Shown here: piece after piece, positions 1 to 24,800 of the stretch
Layout: each line of letters opens with the position of its first letter
Position numbering within the stretch: the stretch's first letter is position 1
Source: Escarpia spicata
Taxonomy: Eukaryota > Annelida > Polychaeta > Sabellida > Siboglinidae
DNA length: 64,000 bases
Assembly: GCA_963995525.1 (NCBI GenBank)
Contig: OZ023206.1
Coordinates: forward strand, 26,763,978-26,827,977
Direction of reading: 5' to 3'
The notes under the pieces: generated by a model
Told to the model about the DNA's origin: nothing
Databases searched by the model: none
What the model saw: the letters and a program-made list of their open reading frames with translations, nothing else
Translations under genes and position numbers: made by a program

Positions 1-892
1 AAAATTCACGGAACATGTGGTATTGTTTATAATAAAAATATACGGACCATAAGGGTGATAGCAACCGTTGAATTGGGCGTTTTGGGACGTGTTTTGAGTT
101 GTACATTTTTTCGCTCGCTTATCTAGTTTTGGTATAATGTATATAAGGATAATTATGTTGTGTTAGTGTTTTATTATAATTATTATGTTTAAATTATAAA
201 ATTACTAATCTCGACATCCTGCAACATTGCAAGTTAGCACACATCATTGAGCAAAATCATCTAACACGGACGCGTACAATGGAGTTGACTTAGGGAAAAC
301 CAATGTAGGCACCAAAATAGATACAAAGATTTATTCAAGGGAGATCTCCAAGACTACGGCATTGCCCCCCTGCACGCTGTTGCCGAGGACAGACGGTTCA
401 GCAATTGACACCGAAGCGTACCAGACGAACCATGAGAGCAAGTGCTCGAGGCGTCCTACCAGAAATTTTAAATAATCATAAACGCAGCTATAACAAGCAC
501 TATGTCGAGACAGACGCAGGCCAGTACTATAGTACTATCAATATTGTATATACATCGCTTGCCTCCTGTGACGCTTTGTTCTTGTCCAAAGAGTGGAGGG
601 GTCGTAGTTGTGTCAACAGGAGTTTTCATAATCCCTTGTGTCGTTCCAGATAGGATATCACATTGAAAATCTGCATCTGGAGGCAAAAAACAAATCATCT
701 GGTTACATTATACAATGGAAAACATTTAGTCATTTCATCTTATTTTAAGATGAACGTTGCAGTTTGGATTGTGTTTTCTGGAAAACCTTGCGAAATAACG
801 AAATGAAAGGTGTGAGGGTGGGACGACAGTCGCACGCACACGCACATACGCCTACATATTACATGTATGTGCGTACGTATGTATGTGCGTAC
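1..892. other. Intergenic, no gene recognised
   Basis: AT-rich unique-looking sequence. Short open frames (for example 405-653) show no motif, no splice context and no similarity I recognise. I see nothing else here. Confidence 0.5.
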
Positions 893-1320
893 GAGTGAGT
901 GAGTGAGTGAGTGAGTGAGTGAGTGAGTGAGTGAGTGAGTGAGTGAGTGAGTGAGTGAGTGAGTGAGTGAGTGAGTGAGTGAGTGAGTGAGTGAGTGAGT
1001 GAGTGAGTGAGTGAGTGAGTGAGTGAGTGAGTGAGTGAGTGAGTGAGTGAGTGAGTGAATGATTGAGTGGGTGAGTGGGTGAGTGGGTGAGTGGGTGGGT
1101 GGGTGGGTGGGTGGGTGGGTGGGTGGGTGGGTGAGTGGGTGAGTGGGTGAGTGGGTGAGTGAGTGATTGAGTGATTGAGTGAGTGATTGAGTGAGTGAGT
1201 GAGTGAGTGAGTGAGTGAGTGAGTGAGTGAGTGAGTGAGTGAGTGAGTGAGTGAGTGAGTGAGTGAGTGAGTGAGTGAGTGAGTGAGTGTGGGTGGGTGG
1301 GTGGGTGGGTGGGTGGGAGG
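893..1320. repeat. (GTGA)n / (GGGT)n microsatellite
   Basis: About 400 bases of GTGA tetranucleotide repeat, interrupted at 1080-1140 and 1290-1318 by GGGT runs and by a few TTGA variants. A tetranucleotide repeat without stop codons gives long artificial open frames on the minus strand. Confidence 0.95.
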
Positions 1321-1590
<270 letters not shown>

Positions 1591-1950
1591 AGTGTACGCG
1601 TGATTAAGTCTATATGTGTATGAGTGCGAGAGAGACACGCAAAGACAGACAGACAGACAGACAGAGAAAAAAGGTAGCTGTACTATGGAAATTTACTTCA
1701 CCTTGGGCAGTCGTAACTGCCAAGGAGCACACGAATATCACGAGCAGCATACGCGACAGAAGGGGCGCCTCCAGACACATCCTCGCTGATTGTGTCTGCA
1801 GATTTGCATTCAACATCGGCTTTGTTCGCCGTCTTCAGCCACGGGTTCTCCTGATTGACTCGAACAGATGGAGCCGGTCTGTCGGAGAAGACCTACTGAA
1901 TATCCTAGCTGATCATACACATGTCACTATCGACAACTGTACTAGGCTGC

Positions 1951-1951
<1 letters not shown>

Positions 1952-1986
<35 letters not shown>

Positions 1987-2312
1987 CACACACGCACACA
2001 CGCACACACGCACACACGCACACACGCATACACGCACACACGCACACATATACACATACGTGCACACACATACACGTGCACATACACACGCACACACGCA
2101 CACACATACACGCACACGTGCACACACACATAGGTACACACACGCACGTGCACACACACGCACACACACACACACGTGCACACACACACACGCACACAGA
2201 CAAACACGTGCACACACACACACACACGCACACACGCACACACGCACACACGCACACACGCACACACGCACACACGCACACACGCGCACACGCGCACACA
2301 CACGCACACACA
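1952..2312. repeat. (CA)n / (CACACG)n microsatellite
   Basis: Pure CA at 1952-1984, followed by a long CACACGCA-type tract with scattered CATACA and CGTGCA variants. It forms purine-pyrimidine alternation, a Z-DNA-prone composition. The open frames across it on both strands are artefacts. Confidence 0.95.
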
Positions 2313-3214
2313 TGTTTTCTATGTATACTGCTTTGAACAGTCATAATAATATTACTCTCACCCGCAACGCCTGTTGAACTTCACTGGCGTTGACAATTCA
2401 AGGAACAAAGTTGCTTGCGTACAACGCTTCTCTACCAACTACATGTCTCTGTTTGGTCTACTGCAGTCTGATGTTCAGCTAGCTGCTAAGTTGTGGCATA
2501 TAGAGTGCTTAGCAACAGTGTTATCTAACCCACGCATCATAACGCAATCTCGACACATCGATTTATTTATCGATCAGTTGGTCAAACGTATATTTTCCTA
2601 CTCAGGTAGACCACCTCCAATTTTATAGGGAGTTGTTGCTCTCCTCCTTGTTCAGGGGTGAGGGGCAGGTTATTGCCGAACCACTCGTTGTATTGTTTCT
2701 TTCCAAAGTGTTCTATTCATAGCTCCCTCTCTCCATCTTTGATCCTCCCAGATCTTCTCATGTCCCTCCCCTTTCACCTGTGTCCTTTGTGTTGTTCCGC
2801 CTCTGCTCTCTACTATTTTTCCAGCACACATATTTGCCAACTGGGAAAGCCTATGAATATTTTTAAAATACTATATAACACCACCCCCTGTTATTACATG
2901 TCATTTACACAACTTTGATCATACACAAACAATGTTACGACTTGTCCTGTTTGTAGTGATTGTTTATAGTGATTGTCAAGGACCTCGCGTTCTACTTGCA
3001 AGTACTTTTCTTGGTGATCTGATGACGTGGAAATTCAAAGGGATCCACTCCTCTGAGGACTAGTGGGCTAAAGTAAATAGCGTTGGAAACTTCATATTAT
3101 ATGCTAATGCCACAACTACGTCGTGTCTGACCAGACATCGTAGCATGCAGTAGTTGGACGCGTGAACTACAGTATTATCATAGACGTCGGGACGAAATTA
3201 ATACTGGATGGCCT
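2313..3214. other. Intergenic, no gene recognised
   Basis: Unique-looking sequence. An open frame at 2374-2628 has no recognisable domain and no splice support. Confidence 0.4.
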
Positions 3215-3480
3215 GAGTCGAAGCTTCATCGGAAGACGGGAGGGGGTGCAGTTGAATATTTTTTTCGGCGATGTTCAACTTTTGAAGCTCACCAGCAACC
3301 TCGATTTGCATCATCCCTTGATGCTCGCCAGGCTCTCCAAATTATTCGATTTCCACCCCCCCCCCCCCCACACACACTTTGAGGCTCGCCCAAAAAGCCA
3401 CCTTCACGCTCTAAATATTGGGGCGCTAATCCTATCTCCAGCCCTCCATCAAAAATATTGGCCGATTCCGGCCCTATGAT
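3215..3480. repeat. Dispersed G/C-tract repeat, copy 1
   Basis: Contains the phrases GGAAGACGGGAGGGGGTG, 'ctcgccaggctctccaaa', a C-run at 3357-3369 and 'ctaatcctatctccagccc'. The same phrases recur at 4525-4935, 36770-36985, 42300-42495, 57370-57665 and 59815-59882. This marks a dispersed, strongly diverged repeat family. No coding capacity is seen. Confidence 0.6.
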
Positions 3481-3779
3481 TATAATTATAATTAATTAAT
3501 TATAAAGTAATGTGCAACTCGCTTCACAACAAAAGCATCAGAGGGCCGGTGGCTATATTAGACTATGTTGAGTTCAGAAGGCGTGAAATTAGGCGCTCAT
3601 TGTCTGCATGGCTGATGGACTCCGCCTACCCAACTACTCTTAAAAAAACTGTTTTCTATTACTCCGCGTGAATAACTAATAACGTACAAAACAGTTCAAT
3701 TAACCGGTACCTTCATTGCTGATGTAACGTACCATGCAGCGCCTATAGCGCCACTGGGGCGCGAGGAAGGACGTACGAC

Positions 3780-3983
3780 TCTCTCTCCCTCCGTTCGTCC
3801 GTTCGTCCGTCCGTCCATCCGTCCGTCCGTCCGTCCGTCCGTCCCTCCCTCCCTCCCTCCCTCCCTCCCTCCCTCCCTCCCTCCCTCCCTCCCTCCCTCC
3901 CTCTCTCCCTCCCTACATCCCTCCCTCCCTACCTCCCTCCCTCCCTCCCTCCCTTCCTCCATCCCTCCTTCCTTCCTTCCTTT

Positions 3984-4018
<35 letters not shown>

Positions 4019-4056
4019 CCTCCCTCCCTCCCTCCCTCCCTCCCTCCCTCCCTCTT
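3780..4056. repeat. (CCGT)n/(CCCT)n/(TTTC)n microsatellite
   Basis: Pyrimidine tract: GTCC repeats (3785-3842), CCCT repeats (3842-3960), CCTT/TTTC (3961-4008) and CCCT again (4009-4052). It lies about 230 bases upstream of the DPCD start codon. Homopurine-homopyrimidine DNA of this type can form triplex structures. Confidence 0.95.
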
Positions 4057-4187
4057 TGCACGCACGCCAGCGATCTTTTAGGTCTTAGTGCAAATCTTCA
4101 TAAATCAATCATCCTGTATTCTTAATTACCATGTATTAACTGTACAGTTATATTCACGAGCGATCTGAATAAAAGGCCAGCAAATTG

Positions 4188-4250
4188 GGCGCCATCTAGT
4201 GAGAGTACCGTGATTTAGCGCATGTGACAAACGGTAGCGCCACCTGACAG
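4188..4250. promoter_or_regulatory. Putative DPCD promoter-proximal CTCF-like sites
   Basis: Two near-matches to the bilaterian CTCF core (AGRKGGCGC): GCGCCATCTAGTG near 4189 and AGCGCCACCTGACAG near 4236, both read as the complement. They lie 30-95 bases before the DPCD ATG. Similar motifs occur at 6941-6957, 7400-7415, 41606-41619 and 41793-41808. Assignment to CTCF is inference. Confidence 0.3.
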
Positions 4251-4280
4251 ATGCTTGCTGATCGATTCTTTATTAACAAC

Positions 4281-16239
<11,959 letters not shown>

Positions 16240-19200
16240 TCTCACGGATAACACATGAGTGATGTCCCAGTGATGTCTCACAGTCAGCCTCATACTCACC
16301 TCTTTCTGCCTTAGAGGTCATCTCCGAACGTCGATGACTGGATGTCAGATTAAATTACTTTCGATTGGGGGAAAGGGGGTCAGAGGCAGTTTTGTTTGAC
16401 GCCGACAACTCTGTTCAGTGAAGGTTTCCTTCTGTGGATGTTAATCTCCTCCTTTATCTTCCTCCTGCGCCAGGTCTCTTCCTGGTCTAATATTTTGACG
16501 TTCTTCATGATGGCCTGTGTTCAGTTTGTGTTCACTTATAGTTGATAGGGGTTGGCCACAATATACAGATCACAAAACAAAGTTTCATGAGAGATAACTA
16601 TTTACTGTATAACAAATATAAAATAAGTTTCTTGAGAGGCAACTATGTACAGTATAAGAAACGTATTTACATTATCCCAAACACTTATCATATGGCATTA
16701 ATTCTACACATATATATATATATACGATTCAGAAAGATGACGCATCCCTTCAAGAGACATGTCTTCACATGCAATTAGCTGATGTTCCTCCTTCATTTCA
16801 AAGGAGTTGTCTTTTTTGTTGTCCTGTTTCTGTTATGTGTCCATTATATTGCCAATAGTATCGTCTATACTATGACTATTTTGCTTACCTTTAACAGGCT
16901 AAAAGTACAAATAGTGAACGATGTTTCTGGCATATCAAATGCAATTTGGCAGGCAGTATACCATCAACATATTCATTGTAGAATATATTAATTAGTAAAA
17001 AGACAAGGAACAGAAAATCTTCTCTAAGAGCTTTGCTGTTGTCATTAGTTTATTGTGACACTGACTCGGTGATTTGAGGCCAGTCGATTCTGTCACACTT
17101 AAAGGATGAACTGCAGCTTGTGTGTGAATGGTTTTGCATGACAATATTAAATATTTGTACAAATATTTATAAAAACATTCGTTGACACTGTCCAGGATTT
17201 AATCCAGTTACATCGATCCGCTACATCTGTAACTGATTCCGATTTTAGATGTATTTGGTTTAGTTTATATCAAATGCTTTACGTCATTTTTATTGATCAT
17301 ATATAAATTATCCATGTTTATATAATATGCTATATAATTAAGATATTCTGAATAAACTTTTGGAGTAGGCGGTTTGGTGCTGCAAATTGCATCTACAACT
17401 GAACTGGTGTAATTGTAATTGATTTGAAAGTGTAATTGAAATGAAAATATTTGATTTACTGTAATCGGATCTAGCCCCGATGTAGCCGTTGTCATCATTG
17501 TTATCATCATTGTACATATTGCCGAGTATAAAATCAAACAATAGACTGCACGTTGTGTTCTACTAATTATGCTGCATTTGAGAAACTACATGTTTTGGAA
17601 ATTTGCAACGTTACTAGACCATATTTAGGGTGAATTAACTTATTATCTGGACCACTTCTGAGGTGAATTTGTTACACGGTGTGTTAAAGGGAAACAAAGG
17701 TCACATGCATCTGCAAAAGTTAGTAAAAAAAAACCTACCTATTTGCAGCTACTATCTAGAGATTTCAGTAAAATATCTCACTTTGAAATTAATTCTGAGT
17801 AAACCATAGGTGTGATATTATTGGTTTTAGTTGCAAATGGTTGGATTATCATTACTGGTAGAGACTGATAGGTAACACTCTCGTGGATATACACTCAGCG
17901 TCAATTTGTAGTAGTGGGTAGGTTCCTGGCAACCAGTTTTAGTCAGTCATGCGTGTCCATGACATGCTTCATTTGGCCTGCCGAGTGCCAAGTGTCAATC
18001 ATTAGACCTGCCACGTTGTACTGATATTACACCCATTTTTGTACGGGTTTGTTTCAGTAATGAGAAAGTTATGATAAAGTATGCACTTTCTTGTGTTCAC
18101 CATACATGTCTAACCTCAAATGCCACAGTCGAAACAAATTCTTTTTATGTTTTTTGCAGATTTCTGGTGAAATCTACTGCACTATATTATTTTTTAAGTT
18201 GTTTATTGCAGACCGATAGATGGCGATACTTGATCAGTGAATCAAAATAGGTATTCAACCCAAAAAGTGACGATGGTGAAACTGTTTCAAAAGTTGCATT
18301 TGTATATTGTTTCACGTTTCCTTTTGTTTTCTATATTATAAAACAATACGGTCATTGTGTGGGGCTGACATTTCGTGTGATCTAGTAGGCCCATTTGGGT
18401 GGTTCATAGATTTACACTTTTTAAAATTTGTCCGGGGCAGTGGGGATCTCGGGGGTCACGCAGATATGACTTCCTCTTACCCAGGTAATGTCAGGTGACT
18501 TGGCTAGTATAAAATAAAAACATTATGCACAAACTAAAAACATGCACAAAATAAAAACATTATGCACAAATGGTACTAGTCAAACAGAATGAACAAGACG
18601 TCCAATCAGTTTTTTGTTTAATGAATACATTTAATCTGCCCTAAACAGTACACACTGAGATCTCCAACCTGCTATACATACCAAGGTAAACATCACTTTG
18701 TATCCCACAACACTTAATATCATCTCAGATAAGTTATTCACATTATTTTAAAATACACCTGCACATTTCCTCAACAGTAACAAAAAGACGATGAATATTG
18801 TCAGATTCCACTCGTATCAAGGTTCTTCATGTCAACAACTTCACAAAGTTAGCAACCCATTCGTAGTGTAGCTCTAAGTATTAAGTTTCATAGTCAAGAA
18901 ATTGTGTTACATAGTTTAAACTACTGGTATATCAATTCTAAGACAAGTGACTTGGATGTGTTTTAATGAAATAAATGTTTATATATAATTTGACTATGAT
19001 TACAAATGAACGGTTTCAGGGCTAAACGCGATATATACATTCTTTGGGTTTTGATATAGTCACTTTTGTGTTTAATCCTCAAAGTTTAAATAAAAACTTT
19101 ATAAAAAAATAAGCTGGAATGTATTAATCTGAAATAAGAGCATGGTAGTCTGAAATTTTGTTGCAGACTTGTTTGCCAAACGTGATATTAAATTATTCTA

Positions 19201-19888
19201 CTACCAAAACATGATATACCAGGTATTTATACAGAGCACAGCACCACTGCGTGTAGTGGCCCGAGTGGCAAGCCGATGCTGATTGGCTGAAAAAGAATAT
19301 ATCACACTTTGGTAAAAAGGGGGATGGCATTTATCACTTTTTTAAAGACAAATGCTCTTTTGTGCACAACGTTTAATGGGATTTATTGCGTTTTTGTATA
19401 AATTGGATGGTATCCTCACTCAATACATGCATAAGCGAACATTTTGTCCTTGTTTAAGTGATATTTCAAAAATGGCGTTTACAGCTTTTTGCCCTGAAAC
19501 CCTTCAAATATCGACTGTTCAATGCACAATTTATCAGGTCAGACATTCACAAGGTCAAGGCCAGGCATTCATGAGGTCAAGTAAACTGCAACTAATATAA
19601 ATAAATCGCGAATGTGACGGCAGATGAGAAAATCGACGTATCATGTCGGTCTAACACAAACTTAAATAAAAGCACCATTACATGGCTGAATAAATACAGA
19701 GTCGTTCGCCTCAAATATATTATGCTACAGCCCAATACTGTTAAAACGATCACATACCACACCCACACACAATGCCAAACTATGGTAGCGCACGGATGTC
19801 ACCCTGACCTCGACCATAGTGACCTCTAGCATGGAGATAACACCGACCCAAAGATCACATAGGTCGCGCTGACCCAGAGTAGAGAAAT
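16240..19888. other. Intergenic DPCD / GOST gene, AT-rich
   Basis: No gene recognised. Apart from the repeat piece at 16340-16410 (shared with 46900-46960) and a repeat starting 'ttaaagggaaacaaagg' at 17687 (shared in part with 61328 and, inverted, 22600-22630), I see only AT-rich sequence. Short open frames lack support. Confidence 0.4.
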
Positions 19889-19889
19889 T

Positions 19890-20161
19890 GGGGAGCAGTC
19901 ATTTATTAGAGGGAGAGCTTGGTACTCGGTGCACTAGACAGAGAGGTGGGTTGAATTCTAAGTGTTAGAATTTTAGGGGTGGGTCAACTTTCTGACTGCA
20001 GAATTTTGTCAGTGATTTTTATTGTCAATTTGCAAAATTGTGGAAGAATTTAGTGCACATAACTGAAGGATGAATCGCGCCCAAATTACCAGGATTTTGG
20101 GGTGAGTTATATTTCCCCGATTCCTCTGGCTCCTCCCCTCAATAAATAATGACTGCTCCCC
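19890..20161. mobile_element. 272-bp MITE with GGGGAGCAGTCATT termini
   Basis: Left end GGGGAGCAGTCATTTATT; right end, as reverse complement, GGGGAGCAGTCATTATTTATT. The inverted ends match over about 18 bases with one small indel. No open frame inside and no clear target-site duplication. Non-autonomous DNA transposon, family unknown. Confidence 0.7.
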
Positions 20162-20465
20162 TATAGAGGGTATTTTTAATGACGATGATGGAATGTTCTA
20201 AGGATAATTAGACCGATCACGTGTCTTAATACTTATGTCTCTCCCTATCACAAATGTATGTAAATGTCGGACTAGTATATACACATCGAAAACGTAAATA
20301 TCTACACATGTTAGTATCCACAGACGCACACACTTACCCGCCCTACGTGTTGCTATATAAATGCGCGGGAACCAGCCCCACACCATATTTCACTAAGGGG
20401 TGGTCGCATAAATTACAGTCCCGAAATATGTATCAAAATAATATATAAAAACAGGGAAGGTAACA

Positions 20466-20658
20466 TACAATCGAACCTTTCTTTACGGTCATCTTGGTAA
20501 CACAGCCACATCGCAATTAAGGTCGCTCTAGCATAGTCTCAAATTTGTTCCATATACAGGAAAGTATAGGAAATTAGTCCCACTAATATGGTCACCTTGC
20601 TATTCAGGTCACCTTTGTCCTGTCCCAAAGGTGACCTTAATAGTGAGTTTCCACTGTA
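20466..20658. mobile_element. Pogo/Tigger-like MITE, ~193 bp
   Basis: Left end TACAATCGAACCTTTCTT; right end, reverse-complemented, TACAGTGGAAACTCACTA. Interior phrases such as 'aggaaattagtcccactaat' recur at 8434-8580. TA at both borders fits Tc1/pogo-type integration. Confidence 0.6.
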
Positions 20659-21353
20659 TTGGTAGGTAAGTTGAAACTGCCGAACCAATACGAAACATTA
20701 TACATTCTTCTGGACTGCAAATGTATGATACCACCCCTAAGACTGACACAAATGTTCTTATACACAACATATACAAGTAACTTTGACACTTTCCCTGGCT
20801 ACCCACTAGATTTGTCAAAGCCGAGCTCTTTCTATCAACAGGGATATCATAGCTCCTAAAACTTAACTGTTTCAGCATGCGAAATTTCGTTTTTTTGAGT
20901 CGCTAATACTTTTATATTTTTACAAAATATTTACTCCTTTAAAACAACTGTATTACCACAATTTTAGATTACATTTCTGCTGCAAACTGGCAAATATTGC
21001 ATAGCGAGCCCATCCAGTTACCTTTTGTACAGACGAATGAAGCATACGGTTTCACTAGACGATAAGCACACAACAAACTACAGAAGGAATGCTATGACCA
21101 TAATCGTATGGAAGTTACACTGACAAACACCAAAATTAGAACAACCTGGCAAAGGGGTATGTAATTATAAAAAATATCAGTAATAATAAGAAATTACTTC
21201 GATTATCATAAATTTTAATTGTTTATAACAGCATGGGGGTCGATGATAACAGAATTGGATTACTGGAATTTGTTATACATACAAACACCCTGAGCCAGAC
21301 GAGTGAACACATTTACAAGACGAGTGGCGTGGTGGCGGACGATTACGGCTTTG

Positions 21354-21881
21354 TCATTTGACGTTTTTCGAGCACCAGTGTCGGCGACATGGTGTCTGAG
21401 TCTGCTTCTCGACCTTATGCTGCAACGGCACGCCGAGCACGACATGTGGCTCCACCTGGCCACTGCACACCTCTGGCAGTTCAAGGATGATGACGTTCTC
21501 GCGGGGCGGAACAAGCTCAATGTGCTCGTACGCCTCGAAGTTGCGCAGTCGGAAGATAACGCCGATCGAAACGTAGACCATGAGCTCGGAGATCTCGAAC
21601 GCGAGTGCCTTGATGTACATGTACTCATGCAAGAACGTTGCGAGCGTGACGGCGATCGCGTACACCATCGAGAACGAGGCGCACACGATGCGGAAGTAGC
21701 GGAAAACGTCGAGTTTGCGACGCAGCTGCATGTCGACGGTAACCCAGCCGGCATGGTGCAGCTGGTGTTTGGTGATGAAGCGCCGGATCTTGCGACGTCG
21801 ACGGCGGAGCAACTCGATGTTGTGCGAGCTCCACTTGAGCGTTTTGTACATGATGAAGACAACACAGCACACGGAGAACGC
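21354..21881 (-). CDS. GOST-like gene exon 8 (TM5-TM7, C-tail)
   Basis: Residues 332-506, ending in TGA at 21354. Carries TM5 to TM7 and a 65-residue tail without a family-typical acidic stretch. Locally GC-rich; a 220-aa open frame on the opposite strand is its shadow. A possible ATTAAA signal follows (plus-strand 21214-21219). Confidence 0.9.
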   Translation of the reverse strand, partial: AFSVCCVVFIMYKTLKWSSHNIELLRRRRRKIRRFITKHQLHHAGWVTVDMQLRRKLDVFRYFRIVCASFSMVYAIAVTLATFLHEYMYIKALAFEISELMVYVSIGVIFRLRNFEAYEHIELVPPRENVIILELPEVCSGQVEPHVVLGVPLQHKVEKQTQTPCRRHWCSKNVK

Positions 21882-24800
21882 CTGCAAACACACGTACCAG
21901 GTAGTCGCTTAGCTTTATCTAGAGACCTGGGCACCGTTTCACTAACATTCTTAGGAGTGCATTAGCCCGATTTTGCTCTTAAAACCGATTTGGCTCCTTA
22001 ACACTGATTTTGTGTACTGAAAACTGTCAACACCAGGGTGTGCCACCAGGACACATGCTGTGCGTCCCGGAAATCCTCGGTGATACGGCGGCGTTTTTTG
22101 TCAATCATTTTTCCAGATGGCTTATATGGTTATAGCCACCCATGAGGTAACATATGACGGGCAGCAGTTTCACCATTAAATATTTAGAGCGTCTTTGACC
22201 ATGATGCTGTGGTGACGTGTCAAATGTCCTTGTTTCGTCAACATGTTTATGACTACACCAGTGCATGTGTTGGTTTCTCGTATTCCCTTCGATTCAGAGT
22301 TACACTTTTAACAACTGTTATATTTATATTGACATACTGTTGATACAGTGCACCATAACATTTTTAGTAGATACAGCGCTAATACAAATTCGGCGATGCA
22401 AACTAGAGTGATTTTCTCAGTTTGGCAACTGGCGAACTGGAAAGAGTAGGCATTGGTGACGTCAGACTTTCTATCACAATGGCGCTGTCCGTGCAATTTT
22501 AAATATGTGTCTTCAACAAGGTTATTCCAATAAACTGACAGCTAAATATTAGTAATTATAGTTGCTAATGGTTGGTTTTTATTAACACTTGAAGCATAGG
22601 CCCAAACCGATGACTTTTGTTTCCCTTTAACGTATCTGGCCGCCACCCCAAATGGGATGACAACGGAAGAAGATGAAGAAGAACGTACCAGGAAGTATCG
22701 ATGCACCCAGTGGACACACATGAGAGACGTGGCAAACATGGCAAAGAGCACTGGAAAGACAACACACTGCAGTGAATGGTCCATCACCAAACACAACTGA
22801 CATCTGTGGCCTGCCACCGTGAACAGGGTATTAGTTGCACAGGCCTACTCTGTACATGAGCTAAAAATAGCTGTCCTGGTCATATCCCATCAATTTTGTG
22901 ATTTTGGCAGAAATACAGAACTTATAATCTCAGCTTTCAATGTCCAGTTTAATTTACTCAAGAAACATTCCAAAACCAAAAAAATATTAGCATTTACAAA
23001 TCCGTATATTTAAAAAAACAATAGGCAATAGGAGTCAAAATGACCTCGTTTCTCAAAATGTTGCTTTTAAAAGTTTGCTTCAATTCTGGAATTAAACCAA
23101 AAAACAACTGAAGATGTTTCAACAAATGAGGTACCATTTTAAGGTTCATAATCTGTAGAATCCGAAAAGGTACAAAACTCCACTTAAAAACGTTGCGACT
23201 TATCGCCTGCTTTGCTGTGGCAGGTCAAATTTAAACATCTATAAATGTGGAGTATCTGGTATACAAATCAGCCTACCCGGTAACTAAAGATGATTTGAAG
23301 AACTTTGAAAAGTTATGTTACGTGACCTGGTTTAGTGAGATCTTTACTAAAGAATAAAACCATAACAATACAAATCACATTCAAAATTTAAAGGCAAACA
23401 AAGATTTGCAACATCTGAAAACCAAGTGGTTACAAAATTCACCTGATATGTCGTACATAACAAATGAGGGTGAACGCTTAGTAGGGCATGCACGATTAAT
23501 AATAATAATAATATATTTTATTTAATATAGCGCCAGATCCAATTATAAATTGTTCGTGGCGCTTGACAACATGTAGAACCCAGATAGAGGTAATAATGGT
23601 GGCTAAATAAACATGCATTTTCTAAATAAATTCTTATAAAATATAATGGGACGAGTACGGTCGTTGATGTCATCGCAGGAAGACTTACAGAGTAGAGATG
23701 TCCAGCGGTAGTGCTTCGTGTGTGAGCGAATCACGCCCCAGCCCTCCGCGATGACCATCATGATAATGAAGAGTAGTGCGTCCTCGATACTCTGGATGAA
23801 GTGACGGACTGATGAGATGTCGGGAGACTCCATTCCTGTGCAACAGAAACAATCTCATTGATGACTCAGGGACGGTCTCATAAGCTTGCAATGTCCAAAA
23901 ACATTACCCGTCTAGCATTGTGAGTTTTACGATCCAAAATTGGTATTCGCATCAACTTGCATTAACATGTTTCTAACACTAGGTGGTGCCTCTGTAGTAA
24001 TTTATTTTCCTGACAATACGTGGTGATAACCGACCCCCTCCCCACATACTGCTTAACATATTTCGACACTGTAAATTGGTATGACTATTTCTTCTGTCTA
24101 CAAACATTATATAAAATGTACATTTTTTAAGATTACAAATTCTTTAAATAATATGTAACTTTTATGGAACAGAACATATTTTGAAGTATGACTGTATTAA
24201 CTGGTTTCAGTTTTGCTACGAAAATACATTTGTTGGTATACAATACACTTCAGGTTTATGCTTACTATTCATATTATGCACAGGTCAGAGTATTATTAGG
24301 GGAATTGTCTAATAAGCAGAGCACCATTTTTGATATTAAGGAAGGAAGTGTCCACAGACGGACGGACGGACGGCCGGACAGACGGACGGACGGACAGACA
24401 GACAAGTATGGTTTACCTGTATGTGCTATTTCCTGCCACCACAGCAGCACGAGTACGACAAGAATGACCTTGAAGATGGGGGCACAACTAATGAGGCGAT
24501 GGAGACGGTTGGAGTACTGAAACCACACACACAACAATCTGCATCAGAAATCAAGATAGGATTTCTTTTATTTTGCACAGGTAGTGCAGATTTTCTACCC
24601 ATAGTGGGTGTAGCTTATTCCATTGAATCTAAATTACAAATCTGTACAAACAAGCTGGCACATTATGTAATTTATAGTCAATACTAGATAGGTTAGTATT
24701 TTCACAAAATGTGCCTGTAACAAGATGTGCAAAAGTTAAGTTTTAACATAGACGCAATGTTTTATGTTATCTAATAAAACCACCCTTCCTCCAGAAGGAA

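Noticed and set aside
3696..4061. Arg/Glu/Gly-rich minus-strand frame
   Set aside because: Translation of the CCCT/TTTC tract.
21303..21965. 220-aa plus-strand open frame
   Set aside because: Antisense shadow of the last exon of the seven-transmembrane gene; no motif of its own.
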